Assembly (NCBI RefSeq): GCF_001277215.2
Contig: NZ_CP013940.1
Location: 496,001-560,000, forward strand
Origin: Cronobacter malonaticus LMG 23826
GTDB lineage: Bacteria; Pseudomonadota; Gammaproteobacteria; Enterobacterales; Enterobacteriaceae
Direction: 5' to 3'
DNA length: 64,000 nt
Below are positions 1-8,341 of this stretch, piece by piece. The position numbers and the translations under genes were made by a program. Below the pieces are notes generated by a model. It worked only from the letters and a program-made list of their open reading frames with translations, did not search any database and had not been told where the DNA came from. How positions within the stretch are numbered: position 1 is the stretch's first letter; each line of letters starts with the position of its first letter.

Positions 1-1
1 C

Positions 2-214
2 GCCGGAGAATGGCCGGAATTAGGCTGGGTTAAGGATAACCCATACCCTGAACTGTACGTGAAAGTGAATAAGGTGCTTAAACCTATACGCGCACCGGAA
101 ATTGGTAGCCTGGGGTATGGCTCGATTGCCGGCGAAATCCGTTTTGACAGAAATTCCACCGCCCGGTGGCTTGCCCGCTTTGATGTAGACCTTCCGCAGT
201 TTACCGCTCTGTGA
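2..214 (+). CDS. C-terminal 70 residues of an unrecognised protein, cut by the window edge
   Basis: Reading from base 2 gives 70 codons without a stop, ending in TGA at 212-214. The peptide begins AGEWPELGWVKDNPYPELYV and ends RFDVDLPQFTAL. It is soluble-looking, rich in aromatic and charged residues, with no membrane segment. I do not recognise the family. Codon use (ATA, AGA, AAT, many AAA) is more AT-rich than in the core genes that follow. Together with its place beyond a tRNA-Phe gene and a duplicated tRNA-end sequence, this suggests the edge of an integrated element or island. The start lies outside the window. That it is coding is likely from the clean open frame, but its function is unknown. 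Confidence 0.5.
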   Translation, partial: AGEWPELGWVKDNPYPELYVKVNKVLKPIRAPEIGSLGYGSIAGEIRFDRNSTARWLARFDVDLPQFTAL

Positions 215-265
215 GCCATTTGCCGAAGCTTTAAACCACATACAGCGAATCATCAGACAAGCTCA

Positions 266-503
266 ATGAAGAGTCCGGCTCTCCAAAAGCAAAAAACCAG
301 CCCGTAGGCTGGTTTCTCTAAATAAGTGGTGCCCGGACCGGACAAAAACGCCGGGAGCGTTTTTGCACAGCCCATCGCGCTGCCCGCAGGGCGAGTCGCA
401 GGGATGCGACGAGTGAATCGAACGCAGTCCGATGAAGAGTCCGGCTCTCCAAAAGCAAAAACCCGCCTTGTGGGCGGGTTCTCTAAATAAGTGGTGCCCG
501 GAC
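266..503. repeat. Direct repeat of tRNA-Phe 3' end plus downstream terminator
   Basis: Two copies, 266-338 and 432-503, share the same order of parts: a 30-base block starting ATGAAGAGTCCGGCTCTCC, a hairpin with different stem sequence (AACCAGCC/GGCTGGTT in copy 1, AACCCGCC/GGCGGGTT in copy 2), then CTCTAAATAAGTGGTGCCCG GAC. The last 12 bases equal the CCA end and acceptor stem of the adjacent tRNA-Phe. Copy 2 is the real end of the tRNA gene; copy 1 is a partial duplicate about 165 bp further downstream. Such partial tRNA duplications can be attachment scars of integrases that use tRNA genes, or simple tandem duplications. The changed hairpin stems show the copies have diverged while keeping base pairing. 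Confidence 0.6.
453..481 (-). terminator. Intrinsic terminator of tRNA-Phe
   Basis: On the minus strand the sequence just past the tRNA CCA end forms a GC hairpin (AACCCGCC paired with GGCGGGTT) followed by a T-rich run (TTTTTGCTTTT). This suits termination of the pheV transcript. An equivalent hairpin lies in the duplicated copy at 295-314. Confidence 0.7.
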
Positions 504-567
504 TCGGAATCGAACCAAGGACACGGGGATTTTCAATCCCCTGCTCTACCGACTGAGCTATCCGGGC
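492..567 (-). tRNA. pheV: tRNA-Phe (GAA)
   Basis: The minus strand reads GCCCGGATAGCTCAGTCGGT at its 5' end, has the anticodon GAA inside GGATTGAAAATCC, the T-arm GGTTCGATTCC, and an encoded CCA at 494-492. Length is 76 nt. The acceptor stem GCCCGGA pairs with TCCGGGC. The sequence matches enterobacterial tRNA-Phe. It lies next to yqgA and speC, as pheV does in E. coli, where this tRNA is a well-known island integration site. Confidence 0.95.
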
Positions 568-679
568 AACGGGGCGCATTAAACCCGATTCAACTTACGG
601 CGTCAACGAAATTCCGCGAATTCTGCGCCGCCCGCCCATTCCTGCGCCACTTTGCTTGCGAAATAGCCGTTTTAACGCC

Positions 680-1399
680 TTACGCGAAGAAACGCGTCCA
701 GAGCGCGGAAAGCGGCATTGAAATCAGCAGCGCAGGCAGCAGATTAACCACCGCGAACATCTTAATACCGCAGATGCGCAGGCCCGTCGCCAGCAGCAGC
801 AAACCGCCCGTCGCGGTAAAATCGCCCATCATCGCGGGTGTGGTCAGCGGCAGGATAAATACCGCGCCGGCGGCGAGCGCTAACTGAATAAGCAGCATCG
901 GCAGGGAAATGGCCGCGACGGCGGCCCCGAGCGTCGTGGCAAAAATCGTGGCGGTGAAGAAATCGAGAAACGCCTTGGCGATAAGCAGGCTGTTGTCGCC
1001 GGTCATGCCTTCGCGCATCGCGCCAAAAATGCCGGTTCCGCTCGCGCAAAACAGCACGATGATCGCCACAAAACTCTGCACGAAATTATCCTGCGCGGGC
1101 CGCGCGTTTTTACCGGGCCGCAACCGGCGCGCCACGCCGTTCAGGCCATGCACCAGATTGATGATTCCTTTTTCGATATAGCAAAGCTCGCCAATCAGCG
1201 CGCCGAGCAGCATCGAGAGCACCATCACCGGCAGGTTCACGCACTTCACCACCAGTAAAATGCCAATGCCGAGCGACGCCAGGCCGAAAATCGAGGGCAT
1301 CGAACTGCGTAGCCGCTCGGGAAGCCGCTGGCTTAACGCCGCGCCAAGCAATCCGCCCAGCAGCACTGCCGCCGCATTGATAAAAGGTCCGGTTACCAC
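680..1399 (-). CDS. yqgA: DUF554 family inner membrane protein YqgA
   Basis: A 239-residue, very hydrophobic protein with about six or seven predicted membrane spans. It starts MVTGPFINAAAVLLGGLLGA and carries the repeated small-residue motifs LGGLLGA and LLGALIGE near residues 12-20 and 64-70, typical of DUF554/YqgA, which has no established substrate. The start is GTG at 1399, chosen because AGGAGCACCAT lies just upstream and the N-terminus matches YqgA; the ATG two bases upstream is in another frame and hits a stop at once. Length fits E. coli YqgA (about 235). It is divergent from speC, as in E. coli. Confidence 0.9.
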   Translation of the reverse strand: MVTGPFINAAAVLLGGLLGAALSQRLPERLRSSMPSIFGLASLGIGILLVVKCVNLPVMVLSMLLGALIGELCYIEKGIINLVHGLNGVARRLRPGKNARPAQDNFVQSFVAIIVLFCASGTGIFGAMREGMTGDNSLLIAKAFLDFFTATIFATTLGAAVAAISLPMLLIQLALAAGAVFILPLTTPAMMGDFTATGGLLLLATGLRICGIKMFAVVNLLPALLISMPLSALWTRFFA

Positions 1400-1941
1400 A
1401 TGGTGCTCCTGCTTTAGTCTGGGTCGCGATGGGCTTCAGCATAAGCCCGTTGCCGGAGTGAGGAAAGTGCGCCCGGTAACGGCATTTTTATGCGAATATG
1501 ATGATTACTTATTTTAACCATTTATTTTATCCCATAATAATCAAAATGATAAAAAATGCTCAGATTAAAATCATGCTTAAAACCCCGATTTTCTCCGCGC
1601 GCTGTCTTGCCCCACGCGGCGTAAGGTGACATGATTGCGCGACTTTTCTCCATCAGACAGGGTGTGTTATGACCGCGCGTTCGCTGCCAGCCGTCATTTC
1701 TTCGCGACATTGCACAATGCCGCGCGCCCGTCATGGCTGTCCGCCATACTTCTCCATGCCCACCATGCGGTGAGGCCACCGTACGCTCACTGCCGGACAA
1801 CAGTAAAACCAGGCGCGCTCTGCTTTTACTGATGTCTCGCGGTCGGAGCTGGTAATCAGTCAGACCACATCGTTTCGCCGGGATACCGTCCCGTTGCCGT
1901 GCCCGAAGGCGCTTACACCGACACTCAGGGTTTTTGTGCTT
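1400..1941. other. Intergenic region between divergent yqgA and speC
   Basis: About 540 bp without a convincing gene. The short open frames here lack a good ribosome site and recognisable protein character. The segment 1500-1570 is clearly AT-rich (runs such as TTATTTTAACCATTTATTTTA) and probably holds the yqgA and/or speC promoters. The remaining ~300 bp before speC would form a long leader, as is known for speC in E. coli. I see no clear operator. Confidence 0.5.
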
Positions 1942-4080
1942 ATGAAATCGTTAAAAATTGCCGCCAGCCACGCCGTGGCTCCTCTGCTTTCAACCTCCCG
2001 CGACGTGGTGGGGCTCGATAGCACCGACTTCACCGACGTGGCCGCCGTGGTGCTCTCAGTGGCCGATACGCGCAGCGGCATTCTCGCGCTGCTTAAGCGC
2101 ACCGGGTTTAACCTGCCGGTTTTTGTTTATCTTCAGAATGGCGAAAGCTGCGACGCGCCGGTCAGCGGCACGCTCACGGGAACGTCGCAGGAGTTTCTGG
2201 CGCTTGAAACCGCCGCACTCGCGTATGAAGAGAACCTGCTGCCGCCGTTTTTCGACACGCTGACGCAGTATGTAGAGATGCAAAACAGCACGTTCGCATG
2301 CCCTGGCCACCAGCACGGCGAGTTCTTTAAAAAGCATCCGGCGGGCAGGCAATTTTACGATTTCTTCGGTGAGAACGTGTTTCGCGCCGATATGTGCAAC
2401 GCCGACGTCAAACTGGGCGATTTGCTGATCCACGAAGGCTCCGCCAAGCACGCGCAGAAATTTGCCGCGAAGGTGTTTCACGCCGATAAAACCTATTTTG
2501 TGCTGAACGGCACGTCGGCAGCCAATAAAGTCGTGACCAACGCGCTGCTGACACAGGGCGATCTGGTGTTGTTCGATCGTAACAACCATAAATCGAACCA
2601 CCACGGGGCGCTGATCCAAGCGGGCGCGACGCCGGTCTATCTCGAAGCGGCGCGTAACCCGTTCGGGTTTATCGGCGGGATCGACGAGCGCTGCTTCGAC
2701 GAGGCGTATCTGCGTGAGCTGATTGCCGAAGTCGCGCCGTCGCGCGCGCAGGAGGCGCGTCCGTTCCGCCTGGCGGTGATCCAGCTCGGCACCTACGATG
2801 GCACCGTCTATAACGCCCGTCAGGTGGTGGATAAAATCGGCCACCTGTGCGATTACATCCTGTTTGATTCCGCGTGGGTCGGCTACGAGCAGTTTATTCC
2901 GATGATGGCCGACTGCTCGCCGCTGCTGCTGGATCTCAATGAAAACGATCCGGGGATTTTCGTCACGCAGTCGGTACACAAACAGCAGGCCGGGTTCTCG
3001 CAGACCTCGCAGATCCACAAGAAAGATAACCATATCCGCGGCCAGGCGCGCTTTTGCCCGCACAAGCGGCTCAATAACGCCTTTATGCTGCACGCTTCGA
3101 CAAGCCCGTTTTATCCGCTGTTCGCGGCGCTGGATGTGAATGCCAAAATCCACGAAGGGGAGAGCGGCAAGCGGTTGTGGGCCGAGTGCGTGGAGCTTGG
3201 GATCGAGGCGCGCAAAGCGATCATCGCCAACTGCCACATGATCAAGCCGTTTATCCCGGATACGGTAGCGGGGCGGCCGTGGCAGGATCACCCGACGGAC
3301 GCCATCGCCCGCGAACGGCGCTTTTTCAGCTTTGAGCCGGGCGCGGCGTGGCACGGTTTCGCGGGATACGCGCGCGAGCAATATTTTGTCGATCCGTGCA
3401 AGCTGCTGCTGACCACGCCGGGTATTGATGCCGAAACCGGCGAGTACAGCGATTTTGGCGTCCCGGCGGCGATCCTCGCCAATTACCTGCGTGAAAACGG
3501 CATCGTGCCGGAAAAAGCGGATCTTAACTCGATCCTGTTTTTGCTCACACCCGCCGAAAGCGCGCAGAAGATGGCGCATCTGGTCGCGATGCTGGCGCGC
3601 TTTGAGCAACATATTGAAGACGATACGCCGCTTGCCGACGTGTTGCCGACGATCTGTCAGAAATACCCGGTGCGCTATAAAGGCTACACGCTGCGCCAGC
3701 TCTGTCAGGAGATGCATAACCTGTACGTGAGTTTTGACGTGAAGGCGTTGCAGCGGGCGATGTTCCGCAAAGCCGAGCTGCCGCAGGTGGTGATGAATCC
3801 GCAGCAGGCGAATGTGGAGTATATTCGCGGCAACGTGGAGCTGGTGCGTCTGAGCGAGGCCGAAGGGCGCGTGGCGGCGGAAGGCGCGCTGCCGTATCCG
3901 CCGGGCGTGTTGTGCGTGGTGCCTGGCGAGGTGTGGGGCGGCGCGGCGTTGCGTTATTTCCTGGCGCTGGAAGAGGGCGTGAACCTGTTACCGGGCTTTT
4001 CGCCGGAGTTGCAGGGCGTTTACAGCCAGACCGACCCGGACGGCATTAAGCGGTTGTACGGGTATATGTTGCGCGAATAA
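1942..4080 (+). CDS. speC: Constitutive ornithine decarboxylase SpeC
   Basis: A PLP-dependent fold-type I decarboxylase that converts ornithine to putrescine, the first step of polyamine synthesis, in the cytoplasm. The protein is 712 residues, as usual for biosynthetic enterobacterial ODC. It has the wing domain at the N-terminus (about 1-105), the HAFACPGHQHG-type motif (FACPGHQHGEFF), the PLP lysine in TQSVHKQQAGFSQ (Lys347) and the C-terminal domain with PPGVLCVVPGEVWG. I chose the ATG at 1942 because MKSLKIAAS matches E. coli SpeC; the frame is open 16 codons further upstream. No strong terminator follows; a REP cluster starts 32 bp downstream. In E. coli the next gene would be nupG; here the citrate cluster follows. 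Confidence 0.96.
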   Translation: MKSLKIAASHAVAPLLSTSRDVVGLDSTDFTDVAAVVLSVADTRSGILALLKRTGFNLPVFVYLQNGESCDAPVSGTLTGTSQEFLALETAALAYEENLLPPFFDTLTQYVEMQNSTFACPGHQHGEFFKKHPAGRQFYDFFGENVFRADMCNADVKLGDLLIHEGSAKHAQKFAAKVFHADKTYFVLNGTSAANKVVTNALLTQGDLVLFDRNNHKSNHHGALIQAGATPVYLEAARNPFGFIGGIDERCFDEAYLRELIAEVAPSRAQEARPFRLAVIQLGTYDGTVYNARQVVDKIGHLCDYILFDSAWVGYEQFIPMMADCSPLLLDLNENDPGIFVTQSVHKQQAGFSQTSQIHKKDNHIRGQARFCPHKRLNNAFMLHASTSPFYPLFAALDVNAKIHEGESGKRLWAECVELGIEARKAIIANCHMIKPFIPDTVAGRPWQDHPTDAIARERRFFSFEPGAAWHGFAGYAREQYFVDPCKLLLTTPGIDAETGEYSDFGVPAAILANYLRENGIVPEKADLNSILFLLTPAESAQKMAHLVAMLARFEQHIEDDTPLADVLPTICQKYPVRYKGYTLRQLCQEMHNLYVSFDVKALQRAMFRKAELPQVVMNPQQANVEYIRGNVELVRLSEAEGRVAAEGALPYPPGVLCVVPGEVWGGAALRYFLALEEGVNLLPGFSPELQGVYSQTDPDGIKRLYGYMLRE

Positions 4081-4112
4081 GGCGTTATCGGGCGGGTGTT
4101 GGGTGTGACGCT

Positions 4113-4268
4113 GGCGGGTGCGCTTCGCTTACCCGCCCTACATAATTTCAGCGCCTTATGTGTCGTTGGTGATGGCGGGGCGTGAATGGTGGGTGCGCTT
4201 CGCTTACCCACCCTACGAGAATGCCATCATTTTTATCGTGTAGGGCGGGTAAGCAACGCGCACCCGCC
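4113..4268. repeat. REP cluster 1 (three GTAG-type palindromic repeats)
   Basis: Three 29-bp copies of one imperfect palindrome: 4113-4141 and 4188-4216 with the GTAG end on the minus strand, and 4240-4268 with GTAG on the plus strand. Each begins GTAGGG(C/T)GGGTAAGC and ends GCGCACCC(G/A)CC, so it folds into a hairpin with a GTAG foot. The same element recurs at 13135-13263 and 20119-20198. The arrangement in opposite orientations is that of BIME-like mosaics. It lies in the 3' space between convergent speC and citB and could act as a transcript stabiliser or terminator. Confidence 0.8.
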
Positions 4269-4299
4269 ATAAAACCACCCCACTATCAAAACCAAAAAA

Positions 4300-4998
4300 T
4301 CATGCACTTTCATTCGCCCGGCGGTACAACCGCCGCGGGTGGCCAATCTTGCCGTATAGCATCTCTACCGTCAGAAATCCGCTCTCAACACAATGCTCCA
4401 GATACCGCCGCGTGGTGGTTTTGCTCAACCCCGTCGCGCTCACCACGTCATCGACCGAAAAAATCTGCTCGCGGCTCTCCACAAACAGCCGCTGCACCAG
4501 CGTCAGCGTATTCTCCTCAATCCCCTTTGCGCCGGAATCCGGCCGGAAGCTGCGCGCCTGCAACTGATACAACGAATCCACGTTCTGCTGATCCACAATC
4601 TTCCACACCCGCTGCTGCTCGCGAAACTGCACAAAGCGCTCCAGCGAATGGCTAAGGCGCTTCCACGACACCGGCTTTAGCAGATAATCGAACGCGCCGT
4701 TGCGGATCGCCTGGCTACAGGTGTCCATGTCGCTCGCGGCGGTAATAAAAATCACCGAACAGGCGCTGTTCTTCAGCGTCAGGCTCTCCGTCAGCGTAAT
4801 GCCTTTGCCGTCCGGCAGATAATTGTCCAGCAGCACCAGATGCGGGCGCTTCTCGCGGATCTGCTGCTCGGCGTCGGCGAGCGTCGCCGCCATGCCCACC
4901 AGCCGCAAATGCGAGTGCTGCTTTACCATTTCGGCGTGCAGCGCCGCCAGCTGGTTTTCATCTTCCACAATCAGTACGTCGGTCATCTCAGGTGGCAT
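4300..4998 (-). CDS. citB: Citrate response regulator CitB (DpiA family)
   Basis: A 232-residue response regulator of the CitB/DcuR/DpiA group. The receiver domain (about 7-125) has the acidic pair Glu12-Asp13, the phospho-acceptor Asp58 in LVLLDNYLPDG, and Lys108 in YLLKPV. The C-terminal third carries the helix-turn-helix SVDDVVSATGLSKTTTRRYLEHC typical of the family. It overlaps the end of citA by 11 bp and so is translated from the same message. The ATG at 4998 is preceded by GGAGAA at good spacing; a second ATG four codons later (4986) fits family length too. It should activate the divergent transporter and citrate lyase genes on citrate and low oxygen, by analogy with Klebsiella CitAB. 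Confidence 0.88.
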   Translation of the reverse strand: MPPEMTDVLIVEDENQLAALHAEMVKQHSHLRLVGMAATLADAEQQIREKRPHLVLLDNYLPDGKGITLTESLTLKNSACSVIFITAASDMDTCSQAIRNGAFDYLLKPVSWKRLSHSLERFVQFREQQRVWKIVDQQNVDSLYQLQARSFRPDSGAKGIEENTLTLVQRLFVESREQIFSVDDVVSATGLSKTTTRRYLEHCVESGFLTVEMLYGKIGHPRRLYRRANESA

Positions 4999-6622
4999 AG
5001 TCAGGTTCTCCCTGCGGTTGGGCCGGACGAACGTCGGGCGCGTTAGGAATAAAAATTGAGAAAATCGTGCCCCGCGGCGTATTGGCGGACACTTCCAGCG
5101 TGCCGCCCGCGAGCTTCACATAGCTGGCGATAAGATGCAGGTCGATACCGTGATCGCCGCGGCGTTTGGTGGTAAAACCCGGTTCGAAGATCCTGTCGCG
5201 AAGCGCGGGCGCGATCCCCACACCACGATCCGCCACTTCGATGATCAGCTCCCGCTCATTCAGGCGGATCAACACCTCGACCGGATCGTGCGGCCCTTCG
5301 GCGCGCTGGGTGGCTTCGATGGCGTTATCCAGCAGATTGCCGATAACCGAAATCAGCTCCGGCTCGCCAAGCCCGCGGAACGCGCGCGCCATCTCGCAGG
5401 CTGGATCGAACGTCAGCGTCACGCCTTTCTCGCGCGCTCTGGCGCATTTGCCGATAAGCAGCCCGCATAGCGTGGGGGAATGAAACCGCCGGGAGATAAA
5501 ATCGAGCAGCTCCTGGGTGTGCTCGGTCTGAGCCTGAATATAGCTCAGCGCCTGGTCGTAGTGGCCCAGATGCAGCAGCCCGGCCAGCGTCGACATCCGG
5601 TTTAACTGCTCGTGACGCAGAATGCGCAGGTTATCCGCGTAGCGTTTTACCTGGCTTAGCTGCACGCTCAGGCTGTCGATATCCTTGCGATCGCGAAAGG
5701 TAACCACCCAGCCCTGCAGCTCACCTTCCAGCAGAATGCGCACCCGGCTTGCGATCACCGTCAGATGGTTAAATACGCAAATCTCATCATGCGTGTCGTT
5801 CTCCAGCATCACCTGCGGGGAGAAAAACGAGACGGGGTTAATCACCGCCTCCAGCGGCTGGCCGCGCAGCGAGCGCGACGACACGTTCAGCCCCAGCAGC
5901 CGCTTGGCGGCGCGGTTAATCACCGCGATGCGCGAATGTTCGTCGATGGCGATAACGCCTTCGTAGATGGATTCCATCAGCGCCTTTTGCTGGCGCACGA
6001 GAAGCCCGATCTCCCGCGGCTCCAGAAAAAACATCTGTTTTTTTATACTGCGGGTGAAAAACCATGAAAAGATAAACAGCGCCAGCAGTAGCAACAGCGC
6101 GCCAATCAGGATATTGACCACTTTGCCAAGCGTAATGGTATCGAGATAGCTGGTCAGATAGCCGACCGAGACAATGCCGATGACGCGACCCTGGTCGTCA
6201 AAAATCGGCGCTTTGCTGCGCAGCGACACCCCAAGCCCGCCCCGGCGAATGCTGGTAATGGTTTTTCCTTCTAACACATCCTGATTATCGCCGCCGATAA
6301 GCGGCGTGCCGATACGGTCATGAAAGACGGAATGAAACAGGTGCAGACCTTTCTCATCGCCAATAACCATAAAGCTGGCGTCGCTGTGGCGGGCCATACC
6401 CGTCATAAAGGAATTAATCGCCGGAATATTACGTTTTGTAACGGCTTCACGTAATGACGGAATGAGAGAAATCTCTTCCGCCTGTATTCTCGCGCGGCTG
6501 CTCATCTCCTGATAAAGCTGGCGGCTGACGTCGAGGTAATAATAAACGCCGAGCGCCGTAAACAATACGGAGAAGAATATAATGAGATGAATAAATAACT
6601 TTATGCGAAATGAAAATTTCAT
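4988..6622 (-). CDS. citA: Citrate sensor histidine kinase CitA (DpiB family)
   Basis: A 544-residue membrane sensor kinase. Membrane helix 1 is at about 8-28; a periplasmic PAS-like (PDC) domain spans about 30-163; helix 2 is at 168-190; a cytoplasmic PAS domain lies at about 213-315; the dimerisation helix has His337 in RHEQLNRMSTLAGLL; the ATPase has the N-box LLDNAIEATQ and the G-box DRGVGI. In the sensor domain, His97, Arg135, Lys137 and Ser152 match the citrate-contacting positions I recall from Klebsiella CitA. The position expected to be Arg before the LFH motif is His94 here. It is first gene of the citAB operon, divergent from the transporter gene. CitA of the DpiB type is the best call. 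Confidence 0.87.
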   Translation of the reverse strand: MKFSFRIKLFIHLIIFFSVLFTALGVYYYLDVSRQLYQEMSSRARIQAEEISLIPSLREAVTKRNIPAINSFMTGMARHSDASFMVIGDEKGLHLFHSVFHDRIGTPLIGGDNQDVLEGKTITSIRRGGLGVSLRSKAPIFDDQGRVIGIVSVGYLTSYLDTITLGKVVNILIGALLLLLALFIFSWFFTRSIKKQMFFLEPREIGLLVRQQKALMESIYEGVIAIDEHSRIAVINRAAKRLLGLNVSSRSLRGQPLEAVINPVSFFSPQVMLENDTHDEICVFNHLTVIASRVRILLEGELQGWVVTFRDRKDIDSLSVQLSQVKRYADNLRILRHEQLNRMSTLAGLLHLGHYDQALSYIQAQTEHTQELLDFISRRFHSPTLCGLLIGKCARAREKGVTLTFDPACEMARAFRGLGEPELISVIGNLLDNAIEATQRAEGPHDPVEVLIRLNERELIIEVADRGVGIAPALRDRIFEPGFTTKRRGDHGIDLHLIASYVKLAGGTLEVSANTPRGTIFSIFIPNAPDVRPAQPQGEPDYAT

Positions 6623-6702
6623 CGTTCACTGGCGCGCCGGAATGCAAACAATAGAGAACTGTACCATTTTTTCAGGCGCTTACCGGAACGGTGCCCGAAA
6701 CT

Positions 6703-6718
6703 TGTGATCCCCTCCACA
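6703..6718. promoter_or_regulatory. CRP-like site in the citA / citrate transporter intergenic region
   Basis: TGTGATCCCCTCCACA matches the CRP consensus TGTGA-N6-TCACA at nine of ten half-site bases. It lies in the 336-bp space between divergent citA (start 6622) and the transporter gene (start 6959), which must hold both promoters. CRP control of citrate fermentation genes is established in Klebsiella. The AT-rich stretch 6835-6945 nearer the transporter is the likely core promoter region. I could not identify a CitB operator with confidence. Confidence 0.5.
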
Positions 6719-6958
6719 GGCAAGCCGCGCGGCGGTAACTGTTTACCCGAGTTACGTTTTTAGGCTGAAAAAGACGTCTGCTGAATAAACGCCATAAAAA
6801 CCACGCGTGTAAATTACGTGTGGATCACAGTGCGCTAATTAAAACCATAAACACCATAGGTGCCATTAAATTACCGGCGCTGATTCGGCCTTCCTCACAA
6901 ATTGTAAGGGTAACCTCTTTTACGCTTAACAGGAAATATAACTACGGAGCTTAATTAA

Positions 6959-8323
6959 ATGAGCACAACCGATGATTCTTACGTCGTACCCCACAATCCG
7001 TCTGCTGCGAAGCCAATATCACTGAAAGAAAAGTGGTGGCATATCATGGATACCTGGAAAATCGGGATTATTCCATTGCCGCTGTTTCTGCTCTCTGGCG
7101 CGCTTATCGCGATTGACTGCCTCGGCGGCAAACTGCCGAGCGACATTGTGGTGATGGTCGCCACGCTTGCCTTCTTCGGCTTCGCCTGCGGCGAGTTCGG
7201 CAAGCGCTTGCCTGTGGTTGGCAAAATGGGCGCGGCGGCGATTTGCGCCACTTTCATCCCTTCCGCGCTGGTCTATTACGGCTGGCTGCCGGATGTGGTC
7301 GTGGAATCCACCACCAAATTCTATAAATCCACCAACATTCTCTATCTCTACATCTGCTGCATTATCGTCGGCAGCATCATGAGCATGAACCGCACCACGC
7401 TCATTCAGGGCTTTCTGCGTATTTTCTTCCCGATGCTGTGCGGCGAAGTCGTCGGCATGCTGGTGGGGATGGGCGTCGGTATCGCGCTGGGCATGGAGCC
7501 GTTCCAGATCTTTTTCTTCCTGATCCTGCCTATTATGGCGGGCGGCGTGGGCGAAGGGGCGATCCCGCTTTCCATCGGCTACGCGACGCTGCTGCATATG
7601 GATCAGGGCGTGGCGCTGGGCCGCGTGCTGCCTATCGTGATGCTCGGCAGCCTCACCGCGATTATTATCGCCGGTTGCCTTAACCAGCTTGGCAAACGCT
7701 ATCCGCACCTGACCGGCGAAGGCGAGCTGATGCCGGATCGCGGCGACAAACCGCAGGCCCAGACGCTGACTACCGCGTTCAGCGGCAAGGCTGACGTCAC
7801 CACCATTGCCTCGGGCGCGCTGCTGGCGGTGCTGCTCTATATGCTCGGCATGCTCGGCCATAAGCTGATTGGCCTGCCCGCGCCGGTTGGCATGCTGTTT
7901 ATCGCGGTCTTTATCAAGCTGGTGCACGGCGTTTCTCCGCGCCTGCTGGAAGGCTCGCAGGTGGTTTATAAATTCTTCCAGACTTCCGTGACCTACCCGA
8001 TCCTCTTCGCCGTCGGCGTGGCTATTACCCCATGGGAAGAGCTGATGCACGCCTTTACGCTCAACAACCTGCTGGTGATTGTCAGCACCGTGTCGGCGCT
8101 GGTGGCGACGGGCTTTTTCGTCGGCAAGAAAATCGGTATGCACCCGATTGATGTGGCCATCGTCTCCTGCTGTCAGAGCGGGCAGGGCGGCACCGGCGAC
8201 GTCGCCATCCTCACCGCGGGCAACCGCATGACCTTAATGCCTTTCGCTCAGATAGCCACCCGCATCGGCGGCGCGATTAACGTCTCGCTCGCGCTGCTGG
8301 TACTGGGCAATTTCCTTGTTTAA
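6959..8323 (+). CDS. 2-hydroxycarboxylate transporter family citrate permease (CitS/CitW/CimH type)
   Basis: A 454-residue inner membrane protein with about 11 hydrophobic spans after a ~30-residue hydrophilic N-terminus. Both re-entrant loop signatures of the 2HCT family are present: GGVGEGAIP at 195-203 and SGQGGTGD at about 407-413. The conserved arginine of the substrate site is in AGNRM (Arg423). The loop forms GGVGEG and GGTGD are nearer to the CimH/MaeN/CitW branch than to Klebsiella CitS (GGNGAG, GGSGD), so substrate (citrate, malate) and coupling ion cannot be fixed from sequence. It is divergent from citAB and the first gene of the citrate lyase operon, which favours citrate. An ACGGAGC ribosome site precedes the ATG. 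Confidence 0.85.
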   Translation: MSTTDDSYVVPHNPSAAKPISLKEKWWHIMDTWKIGIIPLPLFLLSGALIAIDCLGGKLPSDIVVMVATLAFFGFACGEFGKRLPVVGKMGAAAICATFIPSALVYYGWLPDVVVESTTKFYKSTNILYLYICCIIVGSIMSMNRTTLIQGFLRIFFPMLCGEVVGMLVGMGVGIALGMEPFQIFFFLILPIMAGGVGEGAIPLSIGYATLLHMDQGVALGRVLPIVMLGSLTAIIIAGCLNQLGKRYPHLTGEGELMPDRGDKPQAQTLTTAFSGKADVTTIASGALLAVLLYMLGMLGHKLIGLPAPVGMLFIAVFIKLVHGVSPRLLEGSQVVYKFFQTSVTYPILFAVGVAITPWEELMHAFTLNNLLVIVSTVSALVATGFFVGKKIGMHPIDVAIVSCCQSGQGGTGDVAILTAGNRMTLMPFAQIATRIGGAINVSLALLVLGNFLV

Positions 8324-8341
8324 TCGTCAGGATACGTTGTT

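Noticed and set aside
1635..1832. 65-codon frame between yqgA and speC
   Set aside because: No ribosome site, no coding character; likely part of the speC leader region.
2056..3717. Open frame of 553 codons on the minus strand inside speC
   Set aside because: Exact antisense of speC in a GC-rich gene. It is rich in Arg/His/Gln without domain character, and has no ribosome site. Typical mirror frame.
6810..6835. Second CRP half-site (GGATCACAG) near the citrate transporter promoter
   Set aside because: Only one half-site matches; the other is absent at the right spacing.
7019..8143. Open frame of 374 codons on the minus strand inside the citrate transporter gene
   Set aside because: His/Gln/Arg-rich antisense frame of a hydrophobic membrane protein, a known artefact of GC-rich coding.
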